A model generated the notes under the pieces. That model had not been told where the DNA came from and did not search any database. It saw only the letters and a list, made by a program, of their open reading frames with translations. Positions 9,801-19,400 of a stretch of DNA of 64,000 bases are shown in pieces (within the stretch, counting starts at the first letter, position 1; the number at the start of each line of letters is the position of its first letter). Source of the stretch: Rhodobacterales bacterium (GTDB lineage Bacteria; Pseudomonadota; Alphaproteobacteria; Rhodobacterales; Rhodobacteraceae); NCBI GenBank assembly GCA_002746935.1, contig PDRW01000037.1, positions 21,796 to 85,795 on the forward strand. Direction: 5' to 3'. The translations under genes and the position numbers were made by a program.

Positions 9801-11139
9801 CGGGACGGCGCACCGCATCTCCGGCACGCTGGCTGCCGATGCCGCGACGGCCGATCTCATGCTTCGGGGCCGCGCACCGTTTGCTTTTGCCAACGATTTC
9901 ATCGCGCCCAGGGCGCTGTCGGGCATGGCGCAATACGATCTCGCGCTTTCGGGGCCGTTCGCCCTTGGCTCGCTCTCCGGCACGATCCGCAGCGATGGCG
10001 CGCGCATGGCGCTGCCGGCGGTGGGGATCTCGCTTTCGCCGATGACGGCGCGGGTGACCCTCGGTGGCAACCAGGCCAGTCTCGAGCTGAGCGCCGGCGT
10101 CTCCTCCGGCGGGCGGATCACCCTGCGCGGACCGGTCTCGCTCAACCCGCCCCATGGCAGCAATCTGTCGATCGCGCTCATCTCGGTGGGCTTGCGCGAC
10201 GCCAGCCTCTATGACCTCACCGTTGACGGCAATCTTGCGGTGACCGGCCCGCTCACCGGAGGGGCGAGCATCACCGGCGGGCTGCGGCTCGGCAAGGTCG
10301 AGCTGCGCATTCCCGAGACCGGTTTCGGCGTCGACGGTTCGCTTGACGGCCTGCGCCATGTGGGCAGCCCGCGCGACGTGCGCGCGACCCAGGCGCGCGC
10401 CGGGCTGACCGGCAAAAGCGGGGGCGGGGGCGGTAGCGGTACGGCCTATGGGCTCGGCATCACCATCGACGCGCCAACATCGGTGTTCATCCGCGGCCGC
10501 GGGCTCGATGCGGAACTCGGCGGCCGCATCACCCTGGGCGGCACCACGGCCAACATGGTCACCACCGGGGGCGTGCAGCTCATCCGCGGCCGGCTCGACA
10601 TTCTCGGCAACCGGCTCGACCTCACGGAGGGGTCGGTGTCGTTGCGCGGCGGTCTCGACCCGGCGCTGAAGCTGTTGGCGGTCACGCAGGTGGAGGACGT
10701 GATCATCCGGATTTCGATCGAAGGGTCAGCTTCCGACCCGAGCGTGAAATTCACCTCCTCGCCGGACCTGCCGGAAGACGAGATCCTCGCGCGCCTGGTC
10801 TTTGGCCGCGGCCTCGACCAGATTTCCGCCTTCCAGGCGCTGAAACTCGCCTCCGCCGTGGCAACGCTGTCGGGCCAGGGCGGTTCGGGGACCATCGGGC
10901 GGCTGCGCGAGGATTTCGGGCTCGACGATCTCGACGTCACCACCGACGAGAGCGGCGAGCTCGAAATGCGGGCGGGCACCCGTATTTCGGACAGTATCTA
11001 CACCGACGTCACCGTCGGCGCGGACGGGCAGGCGGAGGTCAATCTCAATCTCACCCTCACCCCCGACATCACCGCGCGCGGCAGCGTGAATTCGGATGGC
11101 GAGACCGGGATCGGGGTGTATTTCGAGAAGGACTACTGA
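6859..11139 (+). CDS. tamB: TamB, translocation and assembly module inner-membrane protein
   Basis: TamB is a long beta-taco protein that spans the periplasm from an N-terminal inner-membrane anchor and contacts TamA. This copy is 1,426 residues. It begins with a signal-anchor ([19 protein letters not shown]) and ends with the DUF490/TamB domain (blocks [37 protein letters not shown], and a terminal YFEKDY). The ATG at 6859 is preferred over the TTG at 6853 because it opens the signal sequence. Residues about 530-876 hold two near-identical tandem copies of a 173-174-residue unit plus the start of a third, which lengthens the beta-taco. The extra length may be real or a recent duplication specific to this lineage. 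Confidence 0.92.
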   Translation: MRRRYAPLLAACLAVAPAFAEEEVDDKTFLENLLQDKLSAAGRRVEVTGFAGALSSQATMQRLTISDDEGVWLSIEGAQLDWTRSALLVGRLDVQSLSAKRIEIVRAPVAVSDGPEPAASAFSLPELPVSISIGKISAETLVLGEPLLGVGASFRLEGGGQLEDGAGDARIALQRIDGEQGNFAIAAGYSNETRVLKLDLDLDEGAGGIVSRLTGLPGGAPLSFELKGTGPVDDYAAELTLATNGSERIGGRVTLLRKSPDAPLDFTAKLEGDPTALLAEEYRAFFGKDVRLAVAGRQDTAGMLDLATLDIGAEALTLSGSALIGPGGWPERVALAGKVAAPGGGAVLLPLGGDPTSVEGIALSFSHDAAQGEDWRAEVTLDKLSRPDLKLETARLIGRGQISADENGVPVFGGHVDVTALGLSGAPDSPAAAIGPDLTGSFDLVRTSGETLRFENLALDGGDFGLTGDVTLDTLVDQLELAVSGKVVLETQNLARFAPAAGQDLSGAARLAIAGEAALPGGPFDVEITGATRDIGIGNEQFDRLFAGESQLALAAARGAEGTEIKRLELLAPGAGLSGTGWLAATGSQLALRFDMSDVALLDDRLSGPVALETRALQEGTAWNIALDATGPGGALVDFDGRAETGPRGLEQITTVRGNLGAGIERLAAFAGVAGMKLTGAARLDTAASYDLGSGAFSLEGSGATRDIGIGNAQFDRLFAGESRLAFAAARNDEGTRIDRLTLAAPGASLSGTGWLAATGSQLALRVDMPDAELLDDGLSGPVALEARALQQESPAWDLTLDATGPGGTVVDFDGRAETGPDGPEQITAVSGKLGASAERLAAFAGVAGVKLTGAARLDTAASYDLGSGAFSLEGSGTTQGLGLGLGNADRLFGGASQTGFALRRDGAGTLFVDRFTLRTPELDIAANGSTPQGQPRVDLTARLRDLGVFVPQLPGAFTAKGTAALGDAGWRLDISGDGPGGTAHRISGTLAADAATADLMLRGRAPFAFANDFIAPRALSGMAQYDLALSGPFALGSLSGTIRSDGARMALPAVGISLSPMTARVTLGGNQASLELSAGVSSGGRITLRGPVSLNPPHGSNLSIALISVGLRDASLYDLTVDGNLAVTGPLTGGASITGGLRLGKVELRIPETGFGVDGSLDGLRHVGSPRDVRATQARAGLTGKSGGGGGSGTAYGLGITIDAPTSVFIRGRGLDAELGGRITLGGTTANMVTTGGVQLIRGRLDILGNRLDLTEGSVSLRGGLDPALKLLAVTQVEDVIIRISIEGSASDPSVKFTSSPDLPEDEILARLVFGRGLDQISAFQALKLASAVATLSGQGGSGTIGRLREDFGLDDLDVTTDESGELEMRAGTRISDSIYTDVTVGADGQAEVNLNLTLTPDITARGSVNSDGETGIGVYFEKDY
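8446..9486 (+). repeat. Intragenic tandem duplication in tamB (519 + 522 bp)
   Basis: Copy 1 (8446-8964) and copy 2 (8965-9486) each start with a Gly-(Ala)-Thr-Arg-Asp-Ile-Gly codon run and share long identical blocks such as [15 protein letters not shown] and [10 protein letters not shown] third, diverged copy starts at 9487 and fades after the ADRLFGG region. Both lengths are whole codons (173 and 174), so the frame is kept. Confidence 0.9.
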
Positions 11140-11666
11140 AGCCGGGAGCCGGGGCGGATGTAGGGTATCAATTTGTTTCCATTGTAAATCAATGCCTTGT
11201 CTGGTTGGCAGGCGAGGTCGGGGGCGGTATGGCGCCTTGGTGCCCGGTACCCTTCACAGGCGTAAAACCCCGCTCGGTGATGCCTTTTCCGGGGGTTGGG
11301 GGCGTTTGCGGGGCGCGCGTGAGGCTTGGAAACCCGCCTTTGGGCAGGGAATTGGCGCCCATGTCTCAACACCGTGTTTTCTTTGGAAGTCAGAGGGGTA
11401 TCCCGTCCGTCCCGTTCGTGCCCGGCGCCTTTCCCGGCATTGGCCATACCTGCGGCCCAGGTGCGTGGCGGGCCCGTGGCTCAGGTGTTTGGCGGGCCTT
11501 CGGTCCGACACATCCAGCCCCGTGCCCCTGATTTCGCTGGAAGAAACAGTCTTTTTCCGCTACCCGCCCCAAAAGCCGGCGCGCCCTGCCATGACGCGGC
11601 AGCGATTTGGGCGTAACAAAAGGCCGCCGGGCAGATTTGAACCGGTGGGGCTGTGGAGGTTTTCGG
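11140..11666. other. Intergenic region between tamB and rmlC
   Basis: About 530 bp with no supported gene. Short open frames are composition-driven. A direct repeat is visible around 11470-11500 (GTGGCGGGCCCGTGG / GTTTGGCGGGCC). The stretch 11160-11200 is relatively AT-rich and could contain a promoter, but I cannot define boxes confidently. The rmlC ribosome site GGAGG is at 11655-11659. Confidence 0.45.
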
Positions 11667-12227
11667 ATGAAGGTCGAAGAATTGTCGCTGGACGGGGTGA
11701 AGCTGCTCACCCCCACCCGGTTTGGCGATGCGCGGGGGTATTTCGCGGAAACCTGGAGCCGCCGCCGCTTCGCGGACGCGGGGATCGACGCCGATTTCGT
11801 GCAGGACAACGAAAGCCTTTCCGCCACCCCCGGCACGGTGCGGGGGCTGCATTTTCAGGCGCCGCCGTCGGCCCAGGCGAAGCTCGTGCGGGTGATCTCC
11901 GGTGCGATCCGCGACGTGGTGGTGGACGTGCGCCGGGGCTCGCCCGGTTTCGGCCGCTGGGTGGCGGTGGAGCTCTCTGCCGAGGCGGGCAACCAGCTTT
12001 TCGTGCCGCGCGGTTTTCTGCACGGCTTCGTCACCCTCACCCCCGATACGCTGGTGCAATACAAGGTCGATGCCTATTACGACGCTGCGGCCGATGGCGC
12101 CGTCGCCTGGAACGACCCCGACCTTGCCATCGACTGGGGCATCGCGCCGGAGGCCGCCACGATCTCGGCCAAGGATGCCGCCGCTCCCGCCTTCAGGGAC
12201 TGGACATCGCCCTTCAACCGGGAGTAA
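11667..12227 (+). CDS. rmlC: dTDP-4-dehydrorhamnose 3,5-epimerase
   Basis: RmlC epimerises C3 and C5 of dTDP-4-keto-6-deoxyglucose, step three of dTDP-L-rhamnose synthesis in the cytosol. The 186-residue product has the expected cupin blocks: [13 protein letters not shown], the catalytic-His motif [26 protein letters not shown], and [11 protein letters not shown] followed by [10 protein letters not shown] and WNDPDL. The start ATG at 11667 follows GGAGG with a 7-nt spacer; the longer open frame upstream has no family residues. rmlB follows after 5 bp and rmlD overlaps rmlB, so rmlCBD is one operon. The first gene of the pathway, rmlA, is 23 kb away at 34930. Confidence 0.95.
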   Translation: MKVEELSLDGVKLLTPTRFGDARGYFAETWSRRRFADAGIDADFVQDNESLSATPGTVRGLHFQAPPSAQAKLVRVISGAIRDVVVDVRRGSPGFGRWVAVELSAEAGNQLFVPRGFLHGFVTLTPDTLVQYKVDAYYDAAADGAVAWNDPDLAIDWGIAPEAATISAKDAAAPAFRDWTSPFNRE

Positions 12228-12232
12228 CCGAC

Positions 12233-13270
12233 ATGAAAATTCTCGTCACCGGCGGCGCCGGTTTCATCGGCTCCGCCGTCGTGCGCCAGGCCATCGCCCG
12301 CGGCGACGCGGTGGTGAACCTTGACGCGCTGACCTATGCGGGCAGCCTCACCAATGTTGCCTCCGTCGCCGACAACCCCGCCTATGCCTTCGAGCATGTC
12401 GACCTGCGCGACCGCGCGGCGCTCGACCGGGTGTTTGCCGACCACAAGCCCGACCGGGTGATGCATCTGGCCGCCGAAAGCCATGTCGACCGCTCGATCG
12501 ACGGCCCCGCCGATTTCATCGAAACCAACATCACCGGCACCTTCAACCTGCTGGAGGCGGCGCGGGGGTATTGGGAGGGGCAGGGGCGCCCCGAAGGTTT
12601 CCGCTTCCACCATATCTCGACCGATGAGGTGTTTGGCACGCTCGGCGACAGCGGCAAGTTTACCGAGACCACGCCCTATGCCCCCAACTCGCCCTATTCC
12701 GCCTCGAAAGCGGCCTCGGATCACCTCGTCCGCGCCTGGGGCGAGACCTACGGGCTGCCGGTGGTGCTGTCGAATTGCTCCAACAATTACGGCCCCTATC
12801 AATTCCCCGAAAAGCTGATCCCGGTGGTGGTGCTGAACGCCCTCGCGGGCAAGCCGATCCCGGTCTATGGCAAGGGCGAAAACGTGCGCGACTGGCTCCA
12901 TGTCGAGGACCACGCCACCGCGCTGCTCACCGTGCTCGACAAGGGCCGGCTCGGCGAGAGCTACAATATCGGCGGCAATGCCGAGGCGAAGAACCTGGAT
13001 CTTGTGAAGATGATCTGCGCCATTCTCGACGAAGAACGCCCGGGCGCCGCGCCCCATGAGGCGCTCATCACTTATGTCACCGACCGTCCCGGCCACGATC
13101 ACCGCTATGCGATCGACGCGTCGAAAATCGCCGCCGAACTCGGCTGGGTGCCGTCGCTGACCCTCGACGAGGGGTTGCGCCGGACGGTGCGCTGGTATCT
13201 CGACAACGAGGAGTGGTGGCGCCCGTTGCAGGGCCGCAAGGGTGTCGGCGTGCGGCTGGGGAAGGGCTGA
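12233..13270 (+). CDS. rmlB: dTDP-glucose 4,6-dehydratase
   Basis: RmlB converts dTDP-glucose to dTDP-4-keto-6-deoxyglucose with bound NAD+. The protein is 345 residues, normal for the family. It starts with the Rossmann motif [18 protein letters not shown], has the catalytic triad loop [13 protein letters not shown], the YSASKAASD motif (Tyr-x-x-x-Lys), and the nucleotide-sugar block [18 protein letters not shown]. The start is the ATG at 12233; an in-frame open stretch continues upstream for over 1 kb but is shadow sequence. Its stop overlaps the rmlD start by one base (TGATG). Confidence 0.96.
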   Translation: MKILVTGGAGFIGSAVVRQAIARGDAVVNLDALTYAGSLTNVASVADNPAYAFEHVDLRDRAALDRVFADHKPDRVMHLAAESHVDRSIDGPADFIETNITGTFNLLEAARGYWEGQGRPEGFRFHHISTDEVFGTLGDSGKFTETTPYAPNSPYSASKAASDHLVRAWGETYGLPVVLSNCSNNYGPYQFPEKLIPVVVLNALAGKPIPVYGKGENVRDWLHVEDHATALLTVLDKGRLGESYNIGGNAEAKNLDLVKMICAILDEERPGAAPHEALITYVTDRPGHDHRYAIDASKIAAELGWVPSLTLDEGLRRTVRWYLDNEEWWRPLQGRKGVGVRLGKG

Positions 13271-14154
13271 TGCGGCTTCTGGTTTTCGGCAAGGGCGGGC
13301 AGGTCTCCAAGGCGCTGATGGCGGTGACGCAGGCGGAGGGGATCGCGGCGCGGTTTCTCGGGCAGGACGAGGCCGACCTCACCGACCCCGAAACCTGCGC
13401 CCGGAGGATCGCCGAGGCCGATGTCACCGCGGTGATCAACGCCGCCGCCTATACGGCCGTGGATGCCGCCGAAACCGACCGCGAAGTGGCGCATCTGGTC
13501 AATGCCGCCGCCCCCGGCGCGATGGCGCGGGCGGCGGCGGCAAAAGGCGTGCCCTTCGTGCATATCTCGACCGATTACGTCTTCGACGGCGCGGGCACGC
13601 GGGCCTGGACCGAGGACGACCCCACCGGCCCCTTGGGCTATTACGGCCAGTCGAAGCTCGACGGCGAGCGTGAAGTGCTGGCCGCCGGCGGCCAGGGGGT
13701 GATCCTGCGCACGGCCTGGGTCTATGACGGCGAGGCGAAGAATTTCGTCACCGCCATGCTGGGGCTCGCCGCCGGGCGCGACGTGCTCAAGGTGGTCGAC
13801 GACCAGCGCGGCAGCCCGACGCCCGCCCGCGCCGTGGCCGAAGCCTGCCTCGCGGTGGCGCGGGCCTTCGAGGAGGGCCGGGGCACCGCGGGGCTGTTCC
13901 ACTTCGCCGGCCAACCGCCGGTGGCCCGCAACGCTTTCGCCGAGGCGATCCTCGCGGCCACGCCGAACCCACCCCGGATCGAACCGGTCTCCTCCGACGC
14001 TTTCCCGACCCCGGCCGAGCGCCCCGCCAATTCGGTGCTCGACTGCACCCGGATCGGCGCGGTCTACGGCATCGCCCAGCCCGACTGGCGCCCGGACGTG
14101 GCGGCGATCGCGGCGGCGTATTCCCCGAAGACCGCCCCGGAGGACAAGGCGTGA
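13270..14154 (+). CDS. rmlD: dTDP-4-dehydrorhamnose reductase
   Basis: RmlD reduces dTDP-4-keto-L-rhamnose to dTDP-L-rhamnose, the donor for rhamnosyltransferases. The 294-residue product has an N-terminal LLVFGKGGQVSKAL nucleotide-binding loop, INAAAYTAVDAAE, ISTDYVFDG, and the catalytic YGQSKLDGE (Tyr-x-x-x-Lys). The downstream block WVYDGEAKNFVTAML is also typical. The ATG at 13270 overlaps the rmlB stop, indicating translational coupling. The gene overlaps the next glycosyltransferase by 4 bp (GTGA), which suggests that the transferase uses the rhamnose pathway output or at least is expressed with it. Confidence 0.95.
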   Translation: MRLLVFGKGGQVSKALMAVTQAEGIAARFLGQDEADLTDPETCARRIAEADVTAVINAAAYTAVDAAETDREVAHLVNAAAPGAMARAAAAKGVPFVHISTDYVFDGAGTRAWTEDDPTGPLGYYGQSKLDGEREVLAAGGQGVILRTAWVYDGEAKNFVTAMLGLAAGRDVLKVVDDQRGSPTPARAVAEACLAVARAFEEGRGTAGLFHFAGQPPVARNAFAEAILAATPNPPRIEPVSSDAFPTPAERPANSVLDCTRIGAVYGIAQPDWRPDVAAIAAAYSPKTAPEDKA

Positions 14155-15116
14155 ACAAGATCGCCGCCGTCGTCATCGGCCGCAACGAAGGCGCCCGGCT
14201 GATCGCCTGCCTCGACAGCCTGTCGGGCCAGACCGGCCGGGTGATCTATGTCGACAGCGGCTCGACCGACGGGTCTCCCGAAGCGGCAAAGCGCCTTGGC
14301 GCCGAGGTGGTGCCGCTCGACATGTCGCAGCCCTTTACCGCCGCGCGCGCCCGCAATGCCGGGCTCGACGCGCTAGCGGAAAACCCACCCGCCTACGTCC
14401 AGCTTGTCGATGGCGATTGCGTGCTCGAACCGGGCTGGATCGAGACGGCGCAGGCCTTCCTCGACACCCACCCCGAGGCCGCCATCGCGTGTGGCCGGCG
14501 GCGTGAGATCCACCCGGAAAACTCCGTCTACAACCGGCTCTGCGACGATGAATGGAACACCCCCGTGGGCGAGGCCAAAGCCTGCGGCGGTGACGCGCTC
14601 GCCCGCTACGCGGCGCTGAGGGAGGTGGGGGGCTACAACCCGGAGTTGATCGCCGGCGAAGAGCCCGACCTCTGCCTGCGCCTGCGCAGCCATGGCTGGA
14701 AAATCTGGCGCCTCGACGCCGAGATGACCGCCCATGACGCCGCCATCCTGCGCTTCGGCCAGTGGTGGAAACGCGTGAGCCGCGCCGGCCACGCTTTCGC
14801 CGAAGGCGCCTGGCTCCACGGCAGGCCCCACGGCCATTGGGTCGCTGAAACCCGCCGGGCGCTCGTCTGGGGCCTCGCCCTGCCGCTCGTCACACTGCTC
14901 GCGCTGCTGCTCTTCGGCCCCTGGGGCCTGCTCCCGCTCGCCCTCTACCCGCTGCAAATCGCCCGTCTCGCCCGCGCCCGCGGCCTCACCAAACGCTTTT
15001 CCTGGGAATGGGCTTTCTTCCTCACCCTCGGCAAGATCCCCGAGGCTCTGGGCGTGCTGAAATTCTACAAAGCCCGCCTGACCTCCCGCCGCGCGACGCT
15101 CATCGAATACAAATGA
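14151..15116 (+). CDS. Glycosyltransferase family 2 with C-terminal membrane segments
   Basis: A GT2 enzyme of 321 residues, probably anchored in the inner membrane by its C-terminus. The N-terminal half carries VIGRNEGARLIACLDSL, VIYVDSGSTDGSP and QLVDGDCVLEPG, the last being the DxD-type metal site, and GEEPDLCLRLRSHGW supplies the acceptor-side acidic motif. Two hydrophobic segments lie near residues 240-275 (ALPLVTLLALLLFGPWGLLP). It starts with GTG inside the rmlD stop codon. Similar proteins occur in polysaccharide clusters; the sugar and linkage are unknown. Confidence 0.85.
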   Translation: MNKIAAVVIGRNEGARLIACLDSLSGQTGRVIYVDSGSTDGSPEAAKRLGAEVVPLDMSQPFTAARARNAGLDALAENPPAYVQLVDGDCVLEPGWIETAQAFLDTHPEAAIACGRRREIHPENSVYNRLCDDEWNTPVGEAKACGGDALARYAALREVGGYNPELIAGEEPDLCLRLRSHGWKIWRLDAEMTAHDAAILRFGQWWKRVSRAGHAFAEGAWLHGRPHGHWVAETRRALVWGLALPLVTLLALLLFGPWGLLPLALYPLQIARLARARGLTKRFSWEWAFFLTLGKIPEALGVLKFYKARLTSRRATLIEYK

Positions 15117-15147
15117 GCCCGGCGCTTCCTGCGCCTCCCCAAAGCCC

Positions 15148-15170
15148 TCTTTTTCCTGGTTCAAATACTC
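15148..15170. repeat. Copy of intergenic CTTTTTCCTGG-AAATAC element
   Basis: CTCTTTTTCCTGGTTCAAAT at about 15147-15166, followed by ACTCAGG, closely resembles the element at 4717-4736. It sits just downstream of the GT2 stop codon, between convergent genes. It looks like a dispersed Rhodobacterales-type intergenic motif, perhaps a terminator or small-RNA-related sequence; function unknown. Confidence 0.5.
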
Positions 15171-15216
15171 AGGATCCGGCGCCTGCCACCCGCAAGGGCC
15201 TTGCCTCCGGGCACTG

Positions 15217-15978
15217 TTACCGAAGCGCCTCCCGCCGCTGCCGCCGGGCCTCCCGCATATGCCGGGGCAAAAGCCTGCCCGCGCGCCAATAACGCGGCAC
15301 CATCCGGCGCGGCGAGGTCAGCGCGCGCCAGAGCCATTCGACCCTGAGCCGGCGCGCAAGCCGCGGCGCGCGGACCTGATGACCGCCGAAAAAGTCGAGC
15401 CCGGCGCCGATGGAGGCAAAGCCTACCGTGGGTGCAAGCTTGCGGCCGCGCGCGGCGAGTTGTTCCTGTTTCGGCGCGCCGAGGGCGAGGAAACACATGC
15501 CCACGCCCGCTTCGGTGAGCGCCGCGAGGATTTCCGCCGCCGCGTCCCCCTCCGGGTCGAACCCCATCGCCGGCGCATGGGTATAGACCACCTCGAGCCC
15601 CGCCACCCGGGCTTCGAGCACCCGTTTCGCATCCGCCAGCGACTGGTCGTGGCTGCCGACGAACCCCACCTTCACCCCGGCCTTCGCCGCCCATGTGCAA
15701 AGCGGTTCTACCATGTCGGAGCCCGGCATCAGCTCCACCGGCGCGCCCGAGAGCCGCGTGAGCGTCACGATCGGCCAGCCGTCGGCGACCACGAAATCCT
15801 GCGCCGCATAGGCCGCCACGAAACCGGGGTCGGTCTCCAGCTTGGCGAGGTGGTCGAGGTTGATCGTCGCCAGCGCGAAACCTTCACCCGCCTTCCAGCG
15901 CGCCGTCACGGCCTCGGCGAGGGCGTCGCGGGTGGCAACGTTGACCGCAATCGTCTTGTCGTCGAAATGGAACTTCAC
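15217..15978 (-). CDS. WecG/TagA/CpsF-family glycosyltransferase
   Basis: This family (GT26) transfers N-acetylmannosaminuronic acid, N-acetylmannosamine or glucose residues to lipid-linked acceptors at the inner membrane. The 253-residue product shows the family blocks FALATINLDHLAKL, DFVVADGWPIV, FVGSHDQSLADAKR, CFLALGAPKQEQLAA and VGFASIGAGLDFFGG. The C-terminal WLWRALTSPRRMVPRYW is the amphipathic family tail. I chose the GTG at 15978 because AGGCGG lies 8 nt upstream; an alternative GTG at 16047 has no ribosome site. It is convergent with the GT2 gene at 14151 and divergent from the PKS operon. Sugar specificity cannot be read. Confidence 0.88.
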   Translation of the reverse strand: MKFHFDDKTIAVNVATRDALAEAVTARWKAGEGFALATINLDHLAKLETDPGFVAAYAAQDFVVADGWPIVTLTRLSGAPVELMPGSDMVEPLCTWAAKAGVKVGFVGSHDQSLADAKRVLEARVAGLEVVYTHAPAMGFDPEGDAAAEILAALTEAGVGMCFLALGAPKQEQLAARGRKLAPTVGFASIGAGLDFFGGHQVRAPRLARRLRVEWLWRALTSPRRMVPRYWRAGRLLPRHMREARRQRREALR

Positions 15979-16456
15979 GGGATGTGCCGCCTTTCTGAAC
16001 CCGGGGGAGCGGCGCGGGGCGTCCGCTCTGTTGCAGACCCTATCCACCGATTGGCGCCGGAATGAAACCGGGATCTGGCGGGTTTGCGGCTGGCGTGGTC
16101 AGATCGTTGCGGTTCTTGCAACAATCCCTAGGGGAAGGCCATGATTGTTTCCGTGCGGCCGGGCTCCTGCCTTTTTGCCTGAAGCCTGGCAAAGGCCCCC
16201 GGAAGGTAGCGCGATTCGGCCAGGCGCGGCGCGTGGCGGGGGCGGCCCGGGACCATTATCCTCGCCCGGGGGGAAATGCCGCGCTGTGGACAGATTGTTT
16301 CCGGAGCAAGAACTGTCCAGTATTTGTCAATTAACTGTTTTGGCTTGTAATTCAGCGCCTTGGCTTCAGTTTTCGGTCTTTTGCCGCGGGCTTCTTACGG
16401 CTCGATGCGGGTTCTTGCTATGCAATCGGGCATCTCCGGAGAATGGGACCGAGGCT
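15979..16456. promoter_or_regulatory. Divergent upstream region of the PKS operon
   Basis: This 478-bp gap drives the minus-strand WecG-like gene and the plus-strand PKS operon. It is unusually AT-rich at 16310-16400 compared with its neighbours. A possible promoter is TTGTCA (16324-16329) with a weak TAATTC -10-like hexamer about 18 bp downstream; this is a guess by eye. A short inverted repeat, GTTGC-N7-GCAAC, lies near 16106-16122. No known operator was recognised. Confidence 0.3.
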
Positions 16457-19400
16457 TTGACGCAACCCAGACCTGCCAGCACCGCGCCGGGTGGCATTGC
16501 CATTGTCGGCATGGCGGTGACCCTGCCCGGCAGCCCGGGGCCCGATGCTTTCGGGGCGGTTCTGGCCAGCGGTGGCGGGCAGCCGTTCCGGCCCGGGTCC
16601 GCCGCGCCTGGCGCCTCTGGCGGCAACCGCTTGCCGGGGAAGGCCGCAAGTGGTCTTGCCGCCGCCCGGCCGCCCGGGGAAGGCGACGGGGTCGATGCCG
16701 GGCTATTCGGCCTTTCTCCGGCGGCGGCGGCGCTCGCGCCGCAGCACCGGGTGTTTCTCGAAACCGTCTGGGAGGCGATGGACAACGCGGGCCACCGCGC
16801 GGAGGATGTCGCGGGGCGGATCGGGGTATTCGCCGGCGCCGGAGCAGACGGTTTCTTCAGGCAGGATCCGCCATTCAGCCCCGCTCCCGACGAGGATCCG
16901 GGCCCGGCCCGGCCGAGCGCACAGGGCGGCGGCGATTTCCTGTCAGCCCGGGTGAGCCGCGTGCTTGGTCTCAGCGGCCCTTCGCTCACCCTCCTGGCCG
17001 ATTGCGCCACGGCGCTGGCGGGGGTGCATCTGGCGGCACAAGCGCTCAGGGACGGCGATTGCGACATGGCGCTTGCGGGAGCGGTGTCTGCCGGGCTGCC
17101 CGGCGGGCATGGGCGGGCCGTTGATGAGAGCGAAGGGGGCGGGGCGCCGGGTTTCGCGGCGGGCGTGGTGGTGCTGCGCCGGCTGGAAGATGCGCTCGCA
17201 CAGGGCGACCACATCCAAGCCGTGATCAGGGGCAGCGGTCTCGGCACCGACGGGGCCGCGCCCGGTGGGGCCGGTCAGGCGGCGGCGGTGGGCTTGGCGC
17301 TCGATGCGGCCGGGGTGGCGCTCGGCAGCATCGGCTATGTCGAATGCCACGGCAGCGCCCCTCCGCAGGGTGATCGGGCGGAGGTAACCGGGCTTGCCCG
17401 CGCCTGGCGCGCCCGCGGGGTGGAGGCGCAGGGCTGTGCCATGGGGCCGGTGCAGAGCGGAGCCGGTGCGGCGGCTTCGGCACTGGGGCTCATCAGGGCG
17501 GCGCTGGCGCTTGAGAGCGGCCAGATCCCGGCAGGCCCCGGCCATGAGGCAGCGGAGCCGGAAAGCGGGGATGCCGCCAGCGCGTCCGATGCCAGCCAGG
17601 GGGTGCGGCCCTGGCCCGAAGGCGCGGGGCCGCGTCGTGCCTTGGTCCATGTTCTGGATGCTGACGGCACCACTGCGCAGGTGGTGCTGGAACAGGCCCC
17701 GGCGCAGGCGCAGCCGGAACCGGGGGTGTTTGCGTTCCAGCCGGTCGTGCTCTCGGCCCGGACCGATGCCGCGCTCGACGCGATGTCGGCGCGGCTGGCG
17801 GCGCATCTTCGGGCCCATCCCGGGCAGCCGCTGGCCGATGTGGCCTTCACCCTGATGGAGGGACGCAAACGCTTCGGCCGGTCCCGGGTGCTGGTGGCCG
17901 GAAGCCATGCCGAAGCCGCGGATCTGCTGGAAGCGGGCGCGGCGGCGGAGGAGAGCTTGCGGGTCTTCACCCAGTCGCGGCTCGCCGCGCCGGAGCTTTG
18001 GTTCCTGTTTCCCGGCGCCCCCGAAGCCGGTCCCGGCACCGGGCGGGCGCTCTACGATACCGAGCCGGTGTTTCACGACCGGTTTGCCCGAGGGCTCGCG
18101 GTGCTGGACGCGGTCTCGGGCGCGGGCGCGGGCACGGGGGCGGGCGCGCTTTTCTGGGCCGATGCGCCCGGCAAGGAGGCGGCGGCCCTTCTGGCGCGGC
18201 CGTCGCTGCGGGTGCCGCTGGGGGTCATTCTGGGCGTGGCGCTGGGAGATCTGGCGATGTCCTGGGGGCTTGCGCCTGCGGTGCTGGCCGGTGAGGGTGC
18301 GGGCGAGATCGGCGCGGCCGTGGTGGCCGGGGTGATGGGGTTCGATGACGCGGTGCGCCTTGCGCATCTTCTGGGGCGGCTGGCCGAAGCCGCGCCCGGC
18401 GAGCGCGCCGGAAGGCGCCGGGAGCTGCGCGCCTTTGCCGCCGGCATGGCCCTGTCGCCGCCGCGGATCGCGCTGGTATCGGCACGGACCGGCGCGCGGC
18501 TGACGCCTGTTCAGGCGCAGTGCATGGAGACATGGGTGAGCGTGGGAACCGGTGCGGAGGACAGCGTGGAGGACGGCGCGGAGGACGGTGCGGGGGCCAG
18601 CGCAGAGCCCGATGCGGGGGCCAGCGCGGAGGACGGCGCGGGCGATGACGGCAGCGAGCCCGGTGCGTTGCCCGCTGCCCTTGCCGCCCGGCCGGAGGGC
18701 GTGGCGCTCACCCTCGGCTGGGACAGGGGCCTTGCGGATCGTCTGGCCGCGACCCCGGGGCTGCGGGCCGAACGCCGGCTCGACGCTCTCGGACCCGCGC
18801 AGGCAGAGGTGCCCGGCGATCTTCATTTCACCACCCAGCTGGCGCGTGCCTGGGGGCTCGGGTTCGCGGTGGACTGGGCGCAGTTCCGCGCAGGCGCAAG
18901 GCGGCGCCGGGTACCGCTGCCGGGCTATGTGTTCCAGCGCGGGCGCCGTCCGGCCGGGACCGGGCCGCGGCCGGAGGACCCCGCCCGCGCGCCGGAGCCG
19001 GACGACCGGGGCGGAGACCGGGCCGACACCCGGGGCGACACTCGGGCCGATACCCGGGGCGACGGCTGGGGCTGGCGCGCGGCCTGGATGCCGAGCTATG
19101 CCGCCTGTGAACAGGATCTGTCGCGCGGTCTCGATGATGTGCCGCGCCAGAGCTGGCTGTTTTTCGAAGACGGCGAGGGCATTGCCCGCGCGGTTTCGGA
19201 GCGGCTCGAAACGGCGGGGCATGAGGTGGTGCGGGTCTTCCCCGGCGGGGGGTTTGCCCGCCTTGACGAGCGCCGCTTCACGCTGATGCCCGAACAGGGC
19301 CGCGCGGGCTATGACGCGTTGTTCGGGGCGCTCGGCGAGGCCGGGCTGTTGCCGGACCGGATCGCGCATTTCTGGGGGGCCACCCGGCAGGCGCGGCCCC

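Noticed and set aside
6829-10359. 1,176-codon minus-strand open frame opposite tamB
   Set aside because: Antisense shadow in GC-rich DNA; its repeats simply mirror the tamB duplication.
11096-12232. Apparent N-terminal extension fusing about 380 residues to RmlB
   Set aside because: The extra sequence overlaps rmlC in another frame and has no family signal; rmlB starts at 12233.
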